Positions 1-11,958 of a stretch of DNA of 64,000 nucleotides are shown piece by piece. The stretch comes from Epichloe hybrida (taxonomy: Eukaryota > Ascomycota > Sordariomycetes > Hypocreales > Clavicipitaceae). The stretch is from positions 1 to 64,000 of the forward strand of contig JAFEKR010000013.1 in assembly GCA_019022495.1 (NCBI GenBank), given 5' to 3'. The number at the start of each line of letters is the position of its first letter. Positions within the stretch are counted from its first letter, which is position 1. Under the pieces are notes generated by a model that searched no databases, was not told where the DNA came from, and saw nothing but the letters and a program-made list of their open reading frames with translations. Made by a program: the position numbers and the translations under genes.

Positions 1-1330
1 AGCTATTAAAGGCATAGGGGTAATTTATACCTTTAAGGTCTCTTAGGAGTAATAATTAGAGCCTTGCTATCACTAGCAGCCCTTTCTCTTATAGAAGGTC
101 TAGATTCCTCTACTATTTTTAACTATAAAAGGAACGTTACTAATTTATTAGTTTTACTACTAATTAAGCTCCTATGTTTACCCGTCGCTATTGTAAGGTT
201 CTTCTTTCGTATTTCAGGAGCGTTATTGCTCTAATGAAATTAGAAGATCGCGAAAATAGGAAAAAAACAGAAGAAAAAGCAGCGGAAGTAGTAAGAGTAG
301 CAATAAGAACAAAGTAATAAGAACAAATTACTAGAGATAAAGAAAGTAATAGAAGTTCTAAAAGTAACTAGAAAATAATAGGAAAAGTAACAAGGGAATA
401 ACAGGAATTACCACTTCCTGTTTTTCATGAAAAGGAGGGAAGGAGGTAATCTCTCTCTTGCTAATAAGCATAGGGCGAATAGCACTAATAATAAAGGGGG
501 CAAAAAACAAGCTATAGATACTTGTACGAATAGATTAAAGGTCTGTTGGATAAAGGGAATATTTATAGGGAAGTTATAGATATATCAGCTAGCTTAGCTA
601 AGGTTGTTTAATATTAGGTTTAAAATAAATGCCTTGCGGCAATAGATTTAGTTAGTTAGTTAGTTTTCTCGTAATAGATAATAAAATTGACAATTGATAA
701 TAATATCCCAGATAGATATAACGAAGTTATATCCCTAAGCCTAAGGGTTAATAAATCAATTCCTTAGAAGCCTAACAAGCCTGCAACTAGGATTCTAGTC
801 TCTTCCTTTAGCACACTTATATAGTTATGCCTCTTTACCGTAATAACTATTACGGTATAATAAGGGGTAGTGGTAGTGGTGTCTATAGAAATATCTCTTC
901 TTATAATACCTAGCTTATCTATAGTTATAAAGTTAACCACTAATTAGTGTTAGATTCACCAAGGTCCTACGTAGGTAATAAATCCCATATAAATTCAAAG
1001 TTAATGATAGTTAGTTAGATAGCTAGGAAAGAGGGAGAAAAGAGGGAAAGTCTAGATGCTAGAAAAGTAGGCGAAATCTGTATGTAAGGCATAAAAGGGG
1101 GTGGCGAATTAATACAGCCAATCATATCGCGTGCATCGCGCCGGACCCACAATTGGTCTGGTCTTTGGCCACGATTGAACCGATGAAGATCCGAAGGAAT
1201 TAACAGAAGCCCTAGAGAAAAAAACTACTAGTATACTTTTTTCTAGTATACTAAATATTTTAGTATACTCTAAGGAAAAGCGTACTCTAGATAGTATAAA
1301 GTAAGGTCTTTACCTATTTTTATAGCTAGC
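1..1330. repeat. AT-rich relic, probably RIP-mutated repeat
   Basis: The whole stretch is very AT-rich, dense in TA dinucleotides and in TAA/TAG stops in all frames, and has no open frame worth reporting. It contrasts sharply with the balanced composition of the neighbouring genes. This is the usual appearance of a transposon copy destroyed by repeat-induced point mutation (C to T on both strands). No terminal repeats or protein remnants could be recognised, so the parent element is unknown. A perfect hairpin lies at 1245-1269. Confidence 0.6.
1245..1269. repeat. Perfect 11-bp inverted repeat
   Basis: Left arm AGTATACTAAA (1245-1255), loop TAT, right arm TTTAGTATACT (1259-1269). A further AGTATACT lies just upstream at about 1229-1236. 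It sits at the edge of the AT-rich relic and could be an old terminal structure or chance in AT-rich DNA. Confidence 0.6.
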
Positions 1331-4300
1331 TTATACCTACGGGGGTCTTAAGTGCGCCAGCTTTTAGATAACTACGCCCGTCTGGATCACACCCTTAGGG
1401 GAAGGTGAGAGGCAGCTGGACCGTCAAAGACAGAGAGGAGGGGTGAGCTGAGCTGAGCTTGCCGGGCCGTTCGAGATTGCCCTTTTGAACCCGTTTGCAC
1501 ACCCTATAGCCCCAAAAACCCTCCCTACATACATATGCACATAGGCAACCGGACCGACTCGACTCACCAGCAGGTAGGTGGAGAGGAAGTTTATCGGACA
1601 AGTCGACGATTCATGCACAAGATATTACAAGTCGCCAAGGTGCGTCCACAGCCCTTCCATTGTCCATTTGTCTATTGGTCAACGAGACAACAGAGATAAC
1701 TCCGTGTTACAGTCCAGCCCAACTCCACCCAACTTCGTCGCCGCGGCACATCTCAAACGGTATACCGCCAACCTTATCTCGGGACTTTTTCCCCCTCGAC
1801 TTCAGACTTCAGACCCAGCACAATGGGGCTCCCCCAATAGCATACCATGTACATACATGTACATGTACGGACTACATACAATAGCAATGCCGCCGAATTG
1901 GATACGGCGCATGGGGGGGGGCGAGTCTTCCGAGTCGAGTACATATAATATGTACTCCGTATTATAACCTCAGAACCGCCGAGCATCAGCCCGGCTGCGC
2001 TGGCCTGGCGTTGCCCATGTAAAAGGTTGCGCTTGTTATTAATACATGTAATCGTCGGAGGTTAGAGGCACGCGATAACCAAAATAAATGGAGCATGGCA
2101 CGATTAGATAGAGAGATAGGGTTAAGGCCGATGGGTTCCAGTCAATAGCTACGACTTACTACTTACGCATAACCAAGAGATGACAATGAGAGCATCCACA
2201 ACAGCGCTCTGGTGTTTTCAACCGTGGGCAAGCATGGGCATCGTGATCAAGCGACATTATCAGTGGCGGCCAGCGTGGGACAGACAAATACCGGACACTG
2301 GACAGACATGATTGCTCCCGACTTTAGCCCTTCTACCACTACTCTTTCCTCCGCGACAGCCACAGTCAAAAACGTTGTCTGCTTGATGTCGAATATTCGT
2401 GTCACGCAGCCGGCTACAAACTTACCAGAGATGTAATATCATCAAGAATCTCATCAACAACGCAGTCGAGGATGTGGTTGAGATGGTCTCCGCCTCAATC
2501 GGGTACTAAGCTGTGCCCATGGATCTGCGGATCTACCGACTTACGGAGTACCATTGCGTCAATGCAAGACCAGAACAGAGTCTGATCGACTTCTACGGGT
2601 ATCGGTCTCAAAAACCATCGGAGTAGGGCCGGGGGGTGACATCTAATTATAATAATGTACGCGCCGCTTCAAAGCCTGGTCGATCCGTATCGTACGTGTA
2701 CTTTGAATATGTCGACACAGCATTGTTAGATGGCGAAGAACGCGCTTCTGGAGAGGGAGATGGAAGATGGCGAGGACGGACCAGTCGTCTAGGAAGTGAG
2801 GAAGTGCGTCATCAAGGCAAGGCCCAGACTTTCTCGGCGCCAAGACCAGTCATCGATCAATTGATTCCTGTACTTCCGTAATTGCCTCGTAAGTACAGGA
2901 CGTACGGATTGCGCAGTAGCGGATGGAAGTCAGAACAGTGTTATCGGCAAGGAACATCTTGCCTAGCTATCTCTTTGATGCCCATAAGGCTACACTTGCG
3001 TACCGACAAGGGTTGTTAGCCAATCAAAAAATCGCTATTTGCGGTACTTTTGAGCCTGACTAATTTATATGGTAATATAAGTATAAGAAACTATCTAAGT
3101 TACAGAGAGTAACATCGCCTATCCGATAGCTACATCGCATTAGCCATGTCACTAAAAGGTCACATCAGGTCACCCCCTTTTGCCGGCTTAGAAAAATGGG
3201 TCGGTACGCAAGTGTAGCCTTATGGGCATCAAAGAGATCCTTTATTCTAACAGCTGTGAGCAAAAAGAGGGAGAGGGCTGTCAAGTTATACATGTGTTGT
3301 GTGGCTAGGATTGTGACTAGCCTACAAACCAATCCATGTACTCCGCTGCTCGATATTTTTATACATACATACATGCCATGATACATTACCATTTTTCTTT
3401 TACGGCGTCTTGCTGGACCGGAATAGCACTGTAGTCATCCGGATGGCAACAAGTGAACTCCGTGTCTTGCCGCACGTACGGAGTACCGTAAAGTCTGTGG
3501 GGGTTAGTGAGGAGTCCAGGACAAAAACAGTTGTCGCGGTTTCGGCACACTGTATCACTGTATCCATCTCGGACACGCCACCCTCGTAGCCCCCTCGTAG
3601 CCACCTCGTAGCCCCCCCGGCGGGAAAAGGAACGCACACAGTGCCCAGCAACCCCACGAGGCTGTCAGTGGACTTCGGCACCTTGTTCGGACAACTCCAC
3701 TATTAGGCCGGCCAAACGGCCGTATCGACGAACCAGCGTCAGCGTCTGGGGTCCCAGCCCACGCTTTGTCGTCCATCTTCCATTCCCCTGCCCTTCCATG
3801 TTCTACCCACCCCTCCGCCACCCACCCACCCCATTCCTATGTATTCCCCGTCCCGTCTGCTATTACGTATGTACATGTACATGTACATGCACGACTTCCT
3901 TGTTAGGCTGGTCATTTCCTGTTTCCTTCCTGTCTTGCTTGTTCCTGTCCTGCACCTGCCCCGCCGTCACAGCCTCGATTTGATAGACCACGTTGAAACC
4001 CCTTCACATCCGGCCGCATCGCAACTGCCAGCGCCTGTCAGCCAGTGCCTGTCAGCCAGTGCCTGTCAGCCAGTGCCTGTTGGAGGCTCGTGGGCATCTG
4101 TCCATTTCGACATATCCAACTCCATCACCAACCAGGCTTGCATTGCAGGCTTGCCCTAGGACGCGGACATCACACTGATGTCAAGGCGCCATTCGCTTCG
4201 ACCCATCGTTGACTCAATTAAATCTTCGCTCACGAACACGACGACTTCCACTTATTCCGTCTCCGAGGGAGCCAGTAGGGAGCCAGTGCTGAAATTCGTC

Positions 4301-4505
4301 TTCACTCACATGACACATCGCCTTCCCATCCTAAACGGATAATCTCCTTTCGTCATTCTTCAGCCATGTCAACGTTGTTGTTCACCCTCAGCGCCGGGCA
4401 ATAGAGACGCACCTTTTCCACTCGTGCTGGCCAGACAGGCCGCGCGTCTCTGAACTCAATCCGTCACTCGCTTTCATCTCCAGCAGCTCCGAAGTAATCT
4501 TCACA
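1331..4505. other. Gene-poor spacer upstream of the F-box gene
   Basis: Composition returns to normal but only short overlapping ORFs occur, none with a recognisable domain or consistent introns. It holds several TACGGAGTA-type motifs (1953-1961 as the complement, 2542-2550, 3477-3485), runs of TACATG palindromes (about 1848-1870 and 3865-3890), C-rich 12-13-bp repeats around 3580-3615 and a 14-bp tandem repeat at 4033-4080. The last few hundred bases are probably promoter and 5' UTR of the F-box gene. Confidence 0.5.
4033..4080. repeat. 14-bp tandem repeat, 3.4 copies
   Basis: The unit GCCTGTCAGCCAGT occurs three times head to tail, followed by GCCTGT. It lies upstream of the F-box gene and is not in a supported ORF. 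Confidence 0.85.
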
Positions 4506-6250
4506 ATGGCTGAAATACCACTTCGCGCCGTCGCCATGGATCCGCCTCACATCACCGAATTTGCGTCTGAGCGGTATTTCGAAAAGCTGAACCAGCTGAA
4601 CTCGGGCCAACAGACGCAGCAAGAATCCAACGTAGCCGAATTGGCATCCGCGACAACCTCCTCGTCGGCTGCGGCAATTTCATCCACGTTCATCCTTCCT
4701 TTACGAGAAACGAAGACCGCCGAACCAGAACATGTTAGACATGCTGAACAGAAACGAGATAAAAGCCGGTTCTTTGGACTCCGTCAGAAGGTCTCATTAC
4801 TTCATTCGAAATCTCACTCGACCGACGTCGAAACGCCCTTCCTTTCTCTTGGATCCTCGTCCGACTCGGCTCGAAAAAGGTAAGCGTCGAATTACCCAAC
4901 CGCCCAACTTGACACCCCTCTCAAACATGTGGCTGTCGTCGTCGTCGTCGTCGCCTACTAACCTGTGTGTCCTCCAGCGTGCCTTTCGATCAATCCTTCT
5001 TAGCCCTGCCCACCGAATTGCAGGTTCAAATACTGTCATTTCTTCCCCTTACCGACATTCTCAGCCTCCGACTCGCCTCGAAAACCTGGCATGCATTAAT
5101 AACCCTAAATGAAGCACCCGTCGTCCGACACCATATTGACACCCATATACCCGCCTACGCTCTCCGCTTATACCCTATTGCCGACCAATCCGAGCTCACT
5201 TTTTATTACATCTGCAGTCTTTGGCATCGATTACATGTTGCTGCCAAGCTTGCCTTTCTCATGTGCGAGTGGATCACCAAGGACATTTTCTTGCGACAAA
5301 CAGAAGCTCAGCAGGCAGCATTTGCCCCTCAGCGAGAGCGTATGCGGCGACGACTTATTCCACTCCTCTTCACCACGTTTCACTTCTTCGAAACTTACCG
5401 TAAACTCCACCTCAAACATATTTCGGAGCATGGCGGGCACGGACTCAAACACGAGCCCTACACGCTGAATCCAATCGAAACCGAGATAATGAACATGTAC
5501 GACGACCAAACTTTGCTCCGTGTTCACGAAGTATTCCCCCTCGTCATCTCCTCGTTTTGCAGGCGATTACGACCCCCTACCTACGTCGGTCGTGTAGAAA
5601 GATCTCTCCGAGGTTACCTGAGAGAGCGCCCCTCCGATGACGTTCATTCGGCCATCCTGTGCATCGGCGGTTTACGCCAAGTTGAGAGATTGTGGGAAAT
5701 CAAGGGTTACAATAATCGTCGCTCGGCAGTCGATCAATGGCATAACAGTCTCGCAAAAGACTCCACAGACCACACAACAGAGCGAATTCCGGTCAAGTCA
5801 CGTCTTGGTCTGAAGGGATTCGGTCGTAAAAAGTCATTTGGTGGTGACAGGCCGAAGAATCGGTCGTCTTTGAGTGATGGACTCGGCAGAATCAGAAGTC
5901 CCTCGGTCTCGATTGACGCTACCAATATGGATGGTGGCTATGATCTTAATTGGATTTTTCACACCAGTTTGGCAGCCGATGCACCAATGTCGCCTCTAAG
6001 TCACCATGATGCACAGATACTACTGAATGACCTGCCAGTCTTGCAACAGATCTGGCTCACTACGGCCGAAGCTCTTATCCTTGATCGAGGCATCGTCCAA
6101 AGACCGCAAGACATCAAACGAAATCAACAAGTAATGTTGGACCTTATTCGGGAGGACGGCCTCGACGAAGAAGATGAGTGGTGGTACGGGAAGAACAACC
6201 CTGACTCTGTCCGACCGACAGTCACAACTTTGGACGACGACGCGGAATAG
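4506..6250 (+). CDS. F-box domain protein
   Basis: Two exons, 4506-4879 and 4978-6250, give 548 aa. The intron has donor GTAAGC, a CTAAC branch point near 4957 and acceptor CCAG; joining restores one frame across a split Ser codon. An F-box lies at about residues 132-168 (LPTELQVQILSFLPL, then a conserved KTW). The N-terminal 125 residues are Ser/Thr/Gln-rich and probably disordered; about 380-440 is a basic Ser-rich linker with KSRLGLKGFGRKKSFGG. F-box proteins join Skp1-cullin ubiquitin ligases and pick substrates. No WD40 or LRR repeats are visible in the C-terminal half, so the substrate cannot be guessed. The start is the first ATG of the open frame; a second in-frame ATG lies 11 codons later. 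Confidence 0.85.
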
Positions 6251-7320
6251 AACACCACAACAAAATCCGGTCAACACATTTGCACGAGATATCTAATTTT
6301 CCTTGCGCTTATACCATGGCGTATCTTACAAAAGAAGAACCACCAGCATCCACAGGCGTTGACTCTTTCGAGAAATGATTTTTCATTCGATTGCTTTCAC
6401 CCATCTTTATTGGTCACGTGGAGGTCTACACCTACACACAGTAGGAACGGAATTGAATTCATGTCGCTGTTTCCCCCCCGATCTCTATCTTGGTCGTACA
6501 AGGACAGCAGAGAAAGAGACTGATATAGGGCAGGATCGGATCACCAATTATGTTCATGTTGCTTTTGCAGCTTTACCTGTTATACCCCTTATGCCAGCTA
6601 GGCCTCACCAAGCCGATTTCTGCACAATGTTGGATGCAAACACTCCTGCTTACATTCACTTCGTCGACACGTCTCTTGTGTGTCTACCATGACCTATCCT
6701 TTGTTGGATAAAGGAGCACCATTTAGAGAGCGAAAGAGAGAGGAAGAGAGCGCTAGCGACAATATATAAAATCTTTTCATCTTTTTCCAAAAAAAAAAAA
6801 AAAAAGGACCATTCATCCGTGCATGACTGCTACTTGACATGAATTCATTGATTGCCATAAAGGTAGAGGAAACATTGCATGTGATCTGATCAGCTGCCTC
6901 ATTGCTTACGAGTATGACACTGACATTTATTAGAATTTATCCGCAAATGACGCCAATCCCATAGCTTCGGATGATCCCTAAAAACCCAAATACCATGCCT
7001 TTTGATAACAGCATCGAGCCCAACAAGTACATGTGCCCCCAATCACCGGAGTATAAACAGGCTACCATGTGATAATGTTCATGTCATGTCTCGATTACCA
7101 GCACTGGTTCGCTTACCCAAACCATGCAGTAATTCCAACGCCGGATGTTCAAATTCAAGTGCGAAAATAAAGCATGACAAATGCCTTTGATCCAGCTGTA
7201 TAGGGATAGTATACTTCAAATGCCCCCCCCTAAAAAAAAAAAAAAAAAAAAAAAAAAAGAGTCGTCTGCCAAAGGATTTCATATTGTTCGCAGACTGGAG
7301 GATATCAGATGAGCAGAAAG
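6251..7320. other. Spacer between convergent genes
   Basis: The region lies between the stop codons of the F-box gene (plus strand) and the AT-hook gene (minus strand), so it should hold both 3' UTRs. It contains A-tracts at about 6788-6806 and 7232-7259. ORFs up to 105 codons are present but have no domain or splice support. Confidence 0.5.
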
Positions 7321-9242
7321 TTACATGAAGTCCTGGTGGCTGAATGTCGAATATGAACCCATGTGAGGATTGTTGGGCGGCTGCACTGCAGGTTGTGGAT
7401 GCCGATAGTTTCGATTGACCTGTTTCGTACCAGGCTGTGTCCCAGCTGATGAGCCAGCAGACGCTATGGATGGCCGGTATTGAGATGGTTGTATGGTATT
7501 GCTTTCGACCAAACTCTGGTTCAAGTCGTCATTCGAAGAGTTCATCGATGTCAAATGTTGCGATGAATTCTGCATGGCTTGTTGTTGAAGGTAGTAGTTC
7601 TGCCTTGCCATATGTACATGATTTGGTGTGAATGCTTCGGGTACTGACCGCCCTAGGTGGGCTTGATTCAGGTTTGGTGATAGGTTAGGATGAGACTGTT
7701 GCCTAGAAGCCGTCATAAAAAATTGCGGTAGCTGCGAACTCGAATAATTGCTCGTGCCCTCAATGCCAAGATTGCTGACCTGGGTTTGAGAGTCGATGCT
7801 ACTTGATACTGACGGTAGTCGACTGCTGACTGTTTGGGATGCATTGAGACGTTTTACCACCTCTGGTGTCTGAGAAGCACCTGCGACTTGATCGCTCTCC
7901 CCAAAGCCGGCCGTGGATAGCTGATGTTTTCTCTTCCTCAACGACGTCGGGCTTGCTTCCAAATTACCGGTTAGTTGGAGCAACTGTTTCTTCCCCAGCA
8001 GCTGTAGAAGCTGCGTTCTTGTCGACATTCTTTTTTCTTGTTCGCGTCTTTGAACCCTTGGGGCGACCTCGTTTCCTTGACTGTGGTGCGGTGACGATAC
8101 CCTTTGGTTGGCTTGGTGTTTGCTCCGGTCCTGATGTCGTATTCATGACGGCTGCCTGAGAGAGAGGCGCGGAACTTCCTGGCTCGACGTTGTCATCATC
8201 TTCGCCATTATTCGTGCCGACGGCAACGGCTGGTATGGTGGACTGCGCGCGGGCGCGCGGCTTTCTAGTTATGTGTTTCTTCCCCTTGTCAGATCGCACC
8301 TTGGAACTCTTACTGCCTACAGGTCTCCCTCTCCGCTTCTTGGGAGGACCGGGATTATTGTTGCTAGCTTCCGATGGTGAATTGGTGCCGATCATACTTG
8401 GGAATATTTCGGCAAGCCAACCGACAAAGTTCGAGCCAGATCCATTTCCCAGATCGCTCTGTGGGAAAGCATCAGACTCGGCGGGAGGAGGTGCCATTGG
8501 TATTCCACCAAAGTAAGCGGCTGCTTTGCAGAGCTGATCCACCACCACGACTGGATTCAGTGACCTCAGAAGAGTGAGTAGTCGAGCCTGCTCAAACTTT
8601 GTTTCGGGAGGTGACAATGGTGTTGTTCGCTTGACAACGGTGTGCGTGCTGTTTCTTGAGGCGTTTTCAACGGAAGAACGCTGGGCTTGAGAAATAGTGT
8701 TCGCCCGTCTGACCCTCTGTTTTCGAATTTTTGAATAGTATCCGGACTGGTTGAATGACTTGGCAGCTGCTACGGTTCTCTCACTGGTCAGCCTCGCTGC
8801 TTCGTCCCCATCGTTTGTAAGACCGATTTGCATGACAGAAAAGTTGGCGCCCTGGCTTTCAGCAAGATGCTGAATTTTGCTGGGTATGCCATTCCTCCAG
8901 TGCGCTTCATGTAGCACACCGAGTTCATAACGCCCCGCTCGCAAATCTAGTTGCATGTATCAGCAGAACCGCTCCGACAGAAACCGCATTCTTCGTTCGT
9001 ATGGCTCGCGGTAGAAGTATGTGACTCACGAGGATTGGATGTGGGCGTTGGCGCTGCTGTTTGGGACCTGCTTATGGTGTTGGGATCGTCATTTCCAGTA
9101 GACTGTTCGACCAAGTCGGCCGGCACCGTGTCCACCGCCACATCTTCGGAAGCTGTAGCCCAGAAGTTAGCTTTTGCCGCAATACTTCCATCTTATAGTG
9201 TTGATGCCAGGCAAGGGGTGACGTGCTGGAACTTGGCGCCAT
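7321..9242 (-). CDS. AT-hook DNA-binding protein (gene model incomplete)
   Basis: Read on the minus strand. A confident intron (donor CGTGAGT at 9029, acceptor CAACTAG near 8947) joins an upstream exon reading ...TPTSNP to HLRAGRYELGVLHEAHW. The next part contains RSLNPVVVVDQLCKAAAYFGG, then two AT-hooks, KKRRGRPVGSK and RKRGRPKGSK, in basic linkers. AT-hooks bind the minor groove of AT-rich DNA, so a nuclear chromatin role is likely. The rest is Ser/Asn/Gln-rich and ends SYSTFSHQDFM at 7321. Two problems remain: the Q/N-rich part is in a different frame (+1) from the AT-hook part with no clean intron between (overlap about 8110-7964), and the 5' exon around 9110-9242 cannot be joined to the ATG at 9242 with a normal intron. 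The family was not recognised beyond the AT-hooks. Confidence 0.65.
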
Positions 9243-10154
9243 GATACGGTGGGCACTCGCTGGCGGTTAAGACTCGAGAGAACAGCAAAGTCGTTTTCTG
9301 GCCCATTCCCAAGCAAAGTCAGTCCTATGCGATGGATGCCCAAGAAGCAGGAGTGTAATGGGGGAGCTTGTCGCACACAATCACAAATGACAATGAGAGA
9401 CACAGAAAGTGCCGACATCTACATGATCATGAGGGAAGTTGGCAGTGGCAACCGTGGATGGATGAGTCGAGTGTGTGGCGAGGATACCGGGAGTCGGGCA
9501 GCCGCCGAGAGCGCGAGTTGGTGTTGGCGTTGGCCAAGATGGCTGCTCCGCTGCTGAAGCACGAAAAACTTCTGGACCTCCGGCACAAGCGCCCAGCTCG
9601 GTGTACAGATGTTGCACTGGGTCTCGCGCTGCATGGTGAAATGGTGAAATGGTGACACCAAATGTGAAGCCTCCCGCGACTTGGACCCGTTGGCAGCGGA
9701 CTACGGAGTACCTTTTTTACGCACTCTGCTAATAACTCTGCTGACTCTGCTGCAAGCCTGCAGGTGCAACAAGCCATTTTAATAGCGGGGCAGTCAGCGC
9801 GTGTTTGCTGTCCGCACGCCGCAAGTGCAAGTGCAAGTGCTCACGAGGCACTTATCACTGTTATCAGGCAGTAACGCCGGCCGTTCGCTCCTTCCCCACC
9901 TGGTGGACCTGCCTTGCCTGGTGGACCTGCCTTGCCTGTTGGCGTGTAGTGTTGGAGTGTTGGAGTCTTCGAGTCTTGGAGTCTTGGAGAAGGCGAACGA
10001 CATCGCACGACACATAGACATCATCTCATCCAACCTGGTGGCCGGGCTCTCTCCAACCCAGCGTCAATAGCTTCATCGTACTACGGGCTCCCGCTACCTC
10101 TCCCACCGCTCGCTCCCTTGAGCAATCTCGTCCCCGGACCGTTGGTGCGGCGCA
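9243..10154. other. Divergent promoter region, AT-hook gene and VMA5
   Basis: The region lies between the likely 5' ends of the AT-hook gene (minus) and VMA5 (plus). It has a TACGGAGTA motif at 9702-9710, an 18-bp duplication (TGGTGGACCTGCCTTGCC, about 9898-9935) and GTGCAA repeats near 9827. No supported gene is seen; the ORFs present are short and overlap in several frames. Confidence 0.5.
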
Positions 10155-11648
10155 ATGGCTTCCCGCTATGCTGTCGTGTCTCTGCCCCTCGGCGCCTTGG
10201 ACTCCAGCAATAAGGACGACGCCATATCGTCTCTCTCCGCAACAGTCTCGTCAGATATTGGCTCCTTGAGCCCCTTTAACGTCCCTGATTTCAAGATCGG
10301 AACCCTAGATGCACTTGTTCAACAAGCCGACGACCTAGCGAAGCTTGAGTCGACATGTCATGCCGTCGTGGCCAAGGTTGGCGAATCTTTAAAATCTATT
10401 CTGAATAACGACGAAGAGCGTCTGGCTTCCTACAAGATGGTGAACGACAGTAAGTTATGTCAACAGCCTCGTGTCAGCGTCAGCGTAATGATATTAACAT
10501 GTGCCTTCTCAAGAGCCAACGGATCAGTATTTGCGCACCTTCTCTTGGAGCAAGATTCGATATCGAAGCGACAAATCACTCGGTGAGCTGATAGACATAT
10601 TGCAAAAGGTTAAAAAATGGACACTACTTTTTCCTTCACCAAGTCGCCCTTGCTAAAATACAGACATTAGGAGTTGAGCACAGTCGATAATGACGTCAAA
10701 AGCAAATTTAGCCAGTACAATACGGTCAAATCGAACCTCGCAACTTTACAACGACGTCAAACGTAAGTCAAGCATTTTTTTGGAACCGTTTCTGAATCCT
10801 CAACCAAGGAATCTGGTGGCCTGACTCAGCTTCGCGCATCCAATAGCGGCAACCTTGCGACTAAGTCCCTGACTCCCATCGTCGACCCGAAGCTACTCAT
10901 TCAAGATTCCGAGTTCATTGAGACACATCTCATTGCTGTACCAAACAATTCCAAGAAGGACTTCATCCAGTCTTATGAAACCTTGGCTCCCATGGTTGTG
11001 CCCCGGTCTTCTATCGAGATCGATCACGACGACGAATTTACTCTATTTGCTGTCGCCACATTCAAGAAACACAGTACCGAGTTCATTCACAAATGTCGAG
11101 AGCAGAAATGGACGCCTCGTCAGTACTCTTATGTTCACGGTGGTCGAGAAGTGGAGCAACGGGAACTAGACCGTGCCACCAACGAAGAGCGCAAGGTCTG
11201 TGGTGAAGCCTTGCGTATCGGTCGAACTGGTTGGAGCGAGAGTGTCATGGTGTGGATTCATGTCCTAACACTTAGAGTCTTTGTTGAAGCTGTGCTACGG
11301 TACGGCCTGCCACTCGAATATGCCACAGCACTAGTCAAGGTATGTCACACGGCCTTCTGGCTTTGGCCTTTGTCTTCTATGACCAAATCCACCTTGTTCC
11401 CTTGAAAAATTACTGGGCTGACATGAAGTTCCCCCCCAAAGACCACGCCCAAGTTGGCACCCAAAGTAAAAACAGCCCTCGACTCGAGCTATTCCTACTT
11501 GGGAGGCAACGCATTCGGACGTGACAAGCGAGGCAGAGTTACCAAAGACGACGCTGCGATGAGCTCGGAAATGGCAGCCGCGGGCCTTGGGACCGGTGAG
11601 GGCCACGAGTACACAGCATATGTTTATTATGAGCTGGAGTTTCCGTGA
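10155..11648 (+). CDS. VMA5: V-type H+-ATPase subunit C
   Basis: Five exons, 10155-10449, 10514-10608, 10671-10762, 10847-11339 and 11442-11648, join in frame to 393 aa, close to the 392 aa of yeast Vma5. Family-typical stretches include PTDQYLRTFSWSKIRYRSDK, GNLATKSLTPIVDP, LIQDSEFIETHLIAVP, RTGWSESVMVWIHVLTLRVF and the C-terminal SYLGGNAFGRDKRG followed by HEYTAYVYYELEFP. Subunit C is a peripheral stalk subunit of the V1 sector; it links the catalytic head to the Vo membrane ring and is released when the pump disassembles reversibly. The acceptor of exon 4 was taken at CCAATAG because earlier AGs give stops, and exon 5 at CCAAAG because it restores KTTPKLAPK. Confidence 0.95.
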
Positions 11649-11958
11649 TAAGAGCGCGTCATTGACCGGACTTTTACGGGGGTGTTCTTCGTTTTCTTCG
11701 TTTTCTTTAGAAAGCGGATGAAGCGTGAGACCAGGGGAAAGATTTGCATTGCCCACATAGATGCCCAAGGCAGTGTATATTCTACCTCATGTCATGGTCT
11801 GTGAGAGGATGCAAGGCCGTGGCCGTGGCCGAGAAATGAATGACCGACCGAAGTACTGTCTACATAAATTAAAAATCACAAAACACCTTCCATACATTAC
11901 TCCGTCAGTTTGAGCTTTCCAATCGTTCCTTTTTGAGGACTGCAAAGGAAAGTCCGGT
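11649..11958. other. Spacer between convergent VMA5 and APS kinase
   Basis: The region of about 310 bp lies between two stop codons and should be 3' UTR of both genes. It includes a TACTCCGTC motif near 11898. Nothing else is recognisable. Confidence 0.5.

Noticed and set aside
2212..2881. ORFs of 60-80 codons in the first spacer
   Set aside because: They overlap in several frames, with no domain and no splice support.
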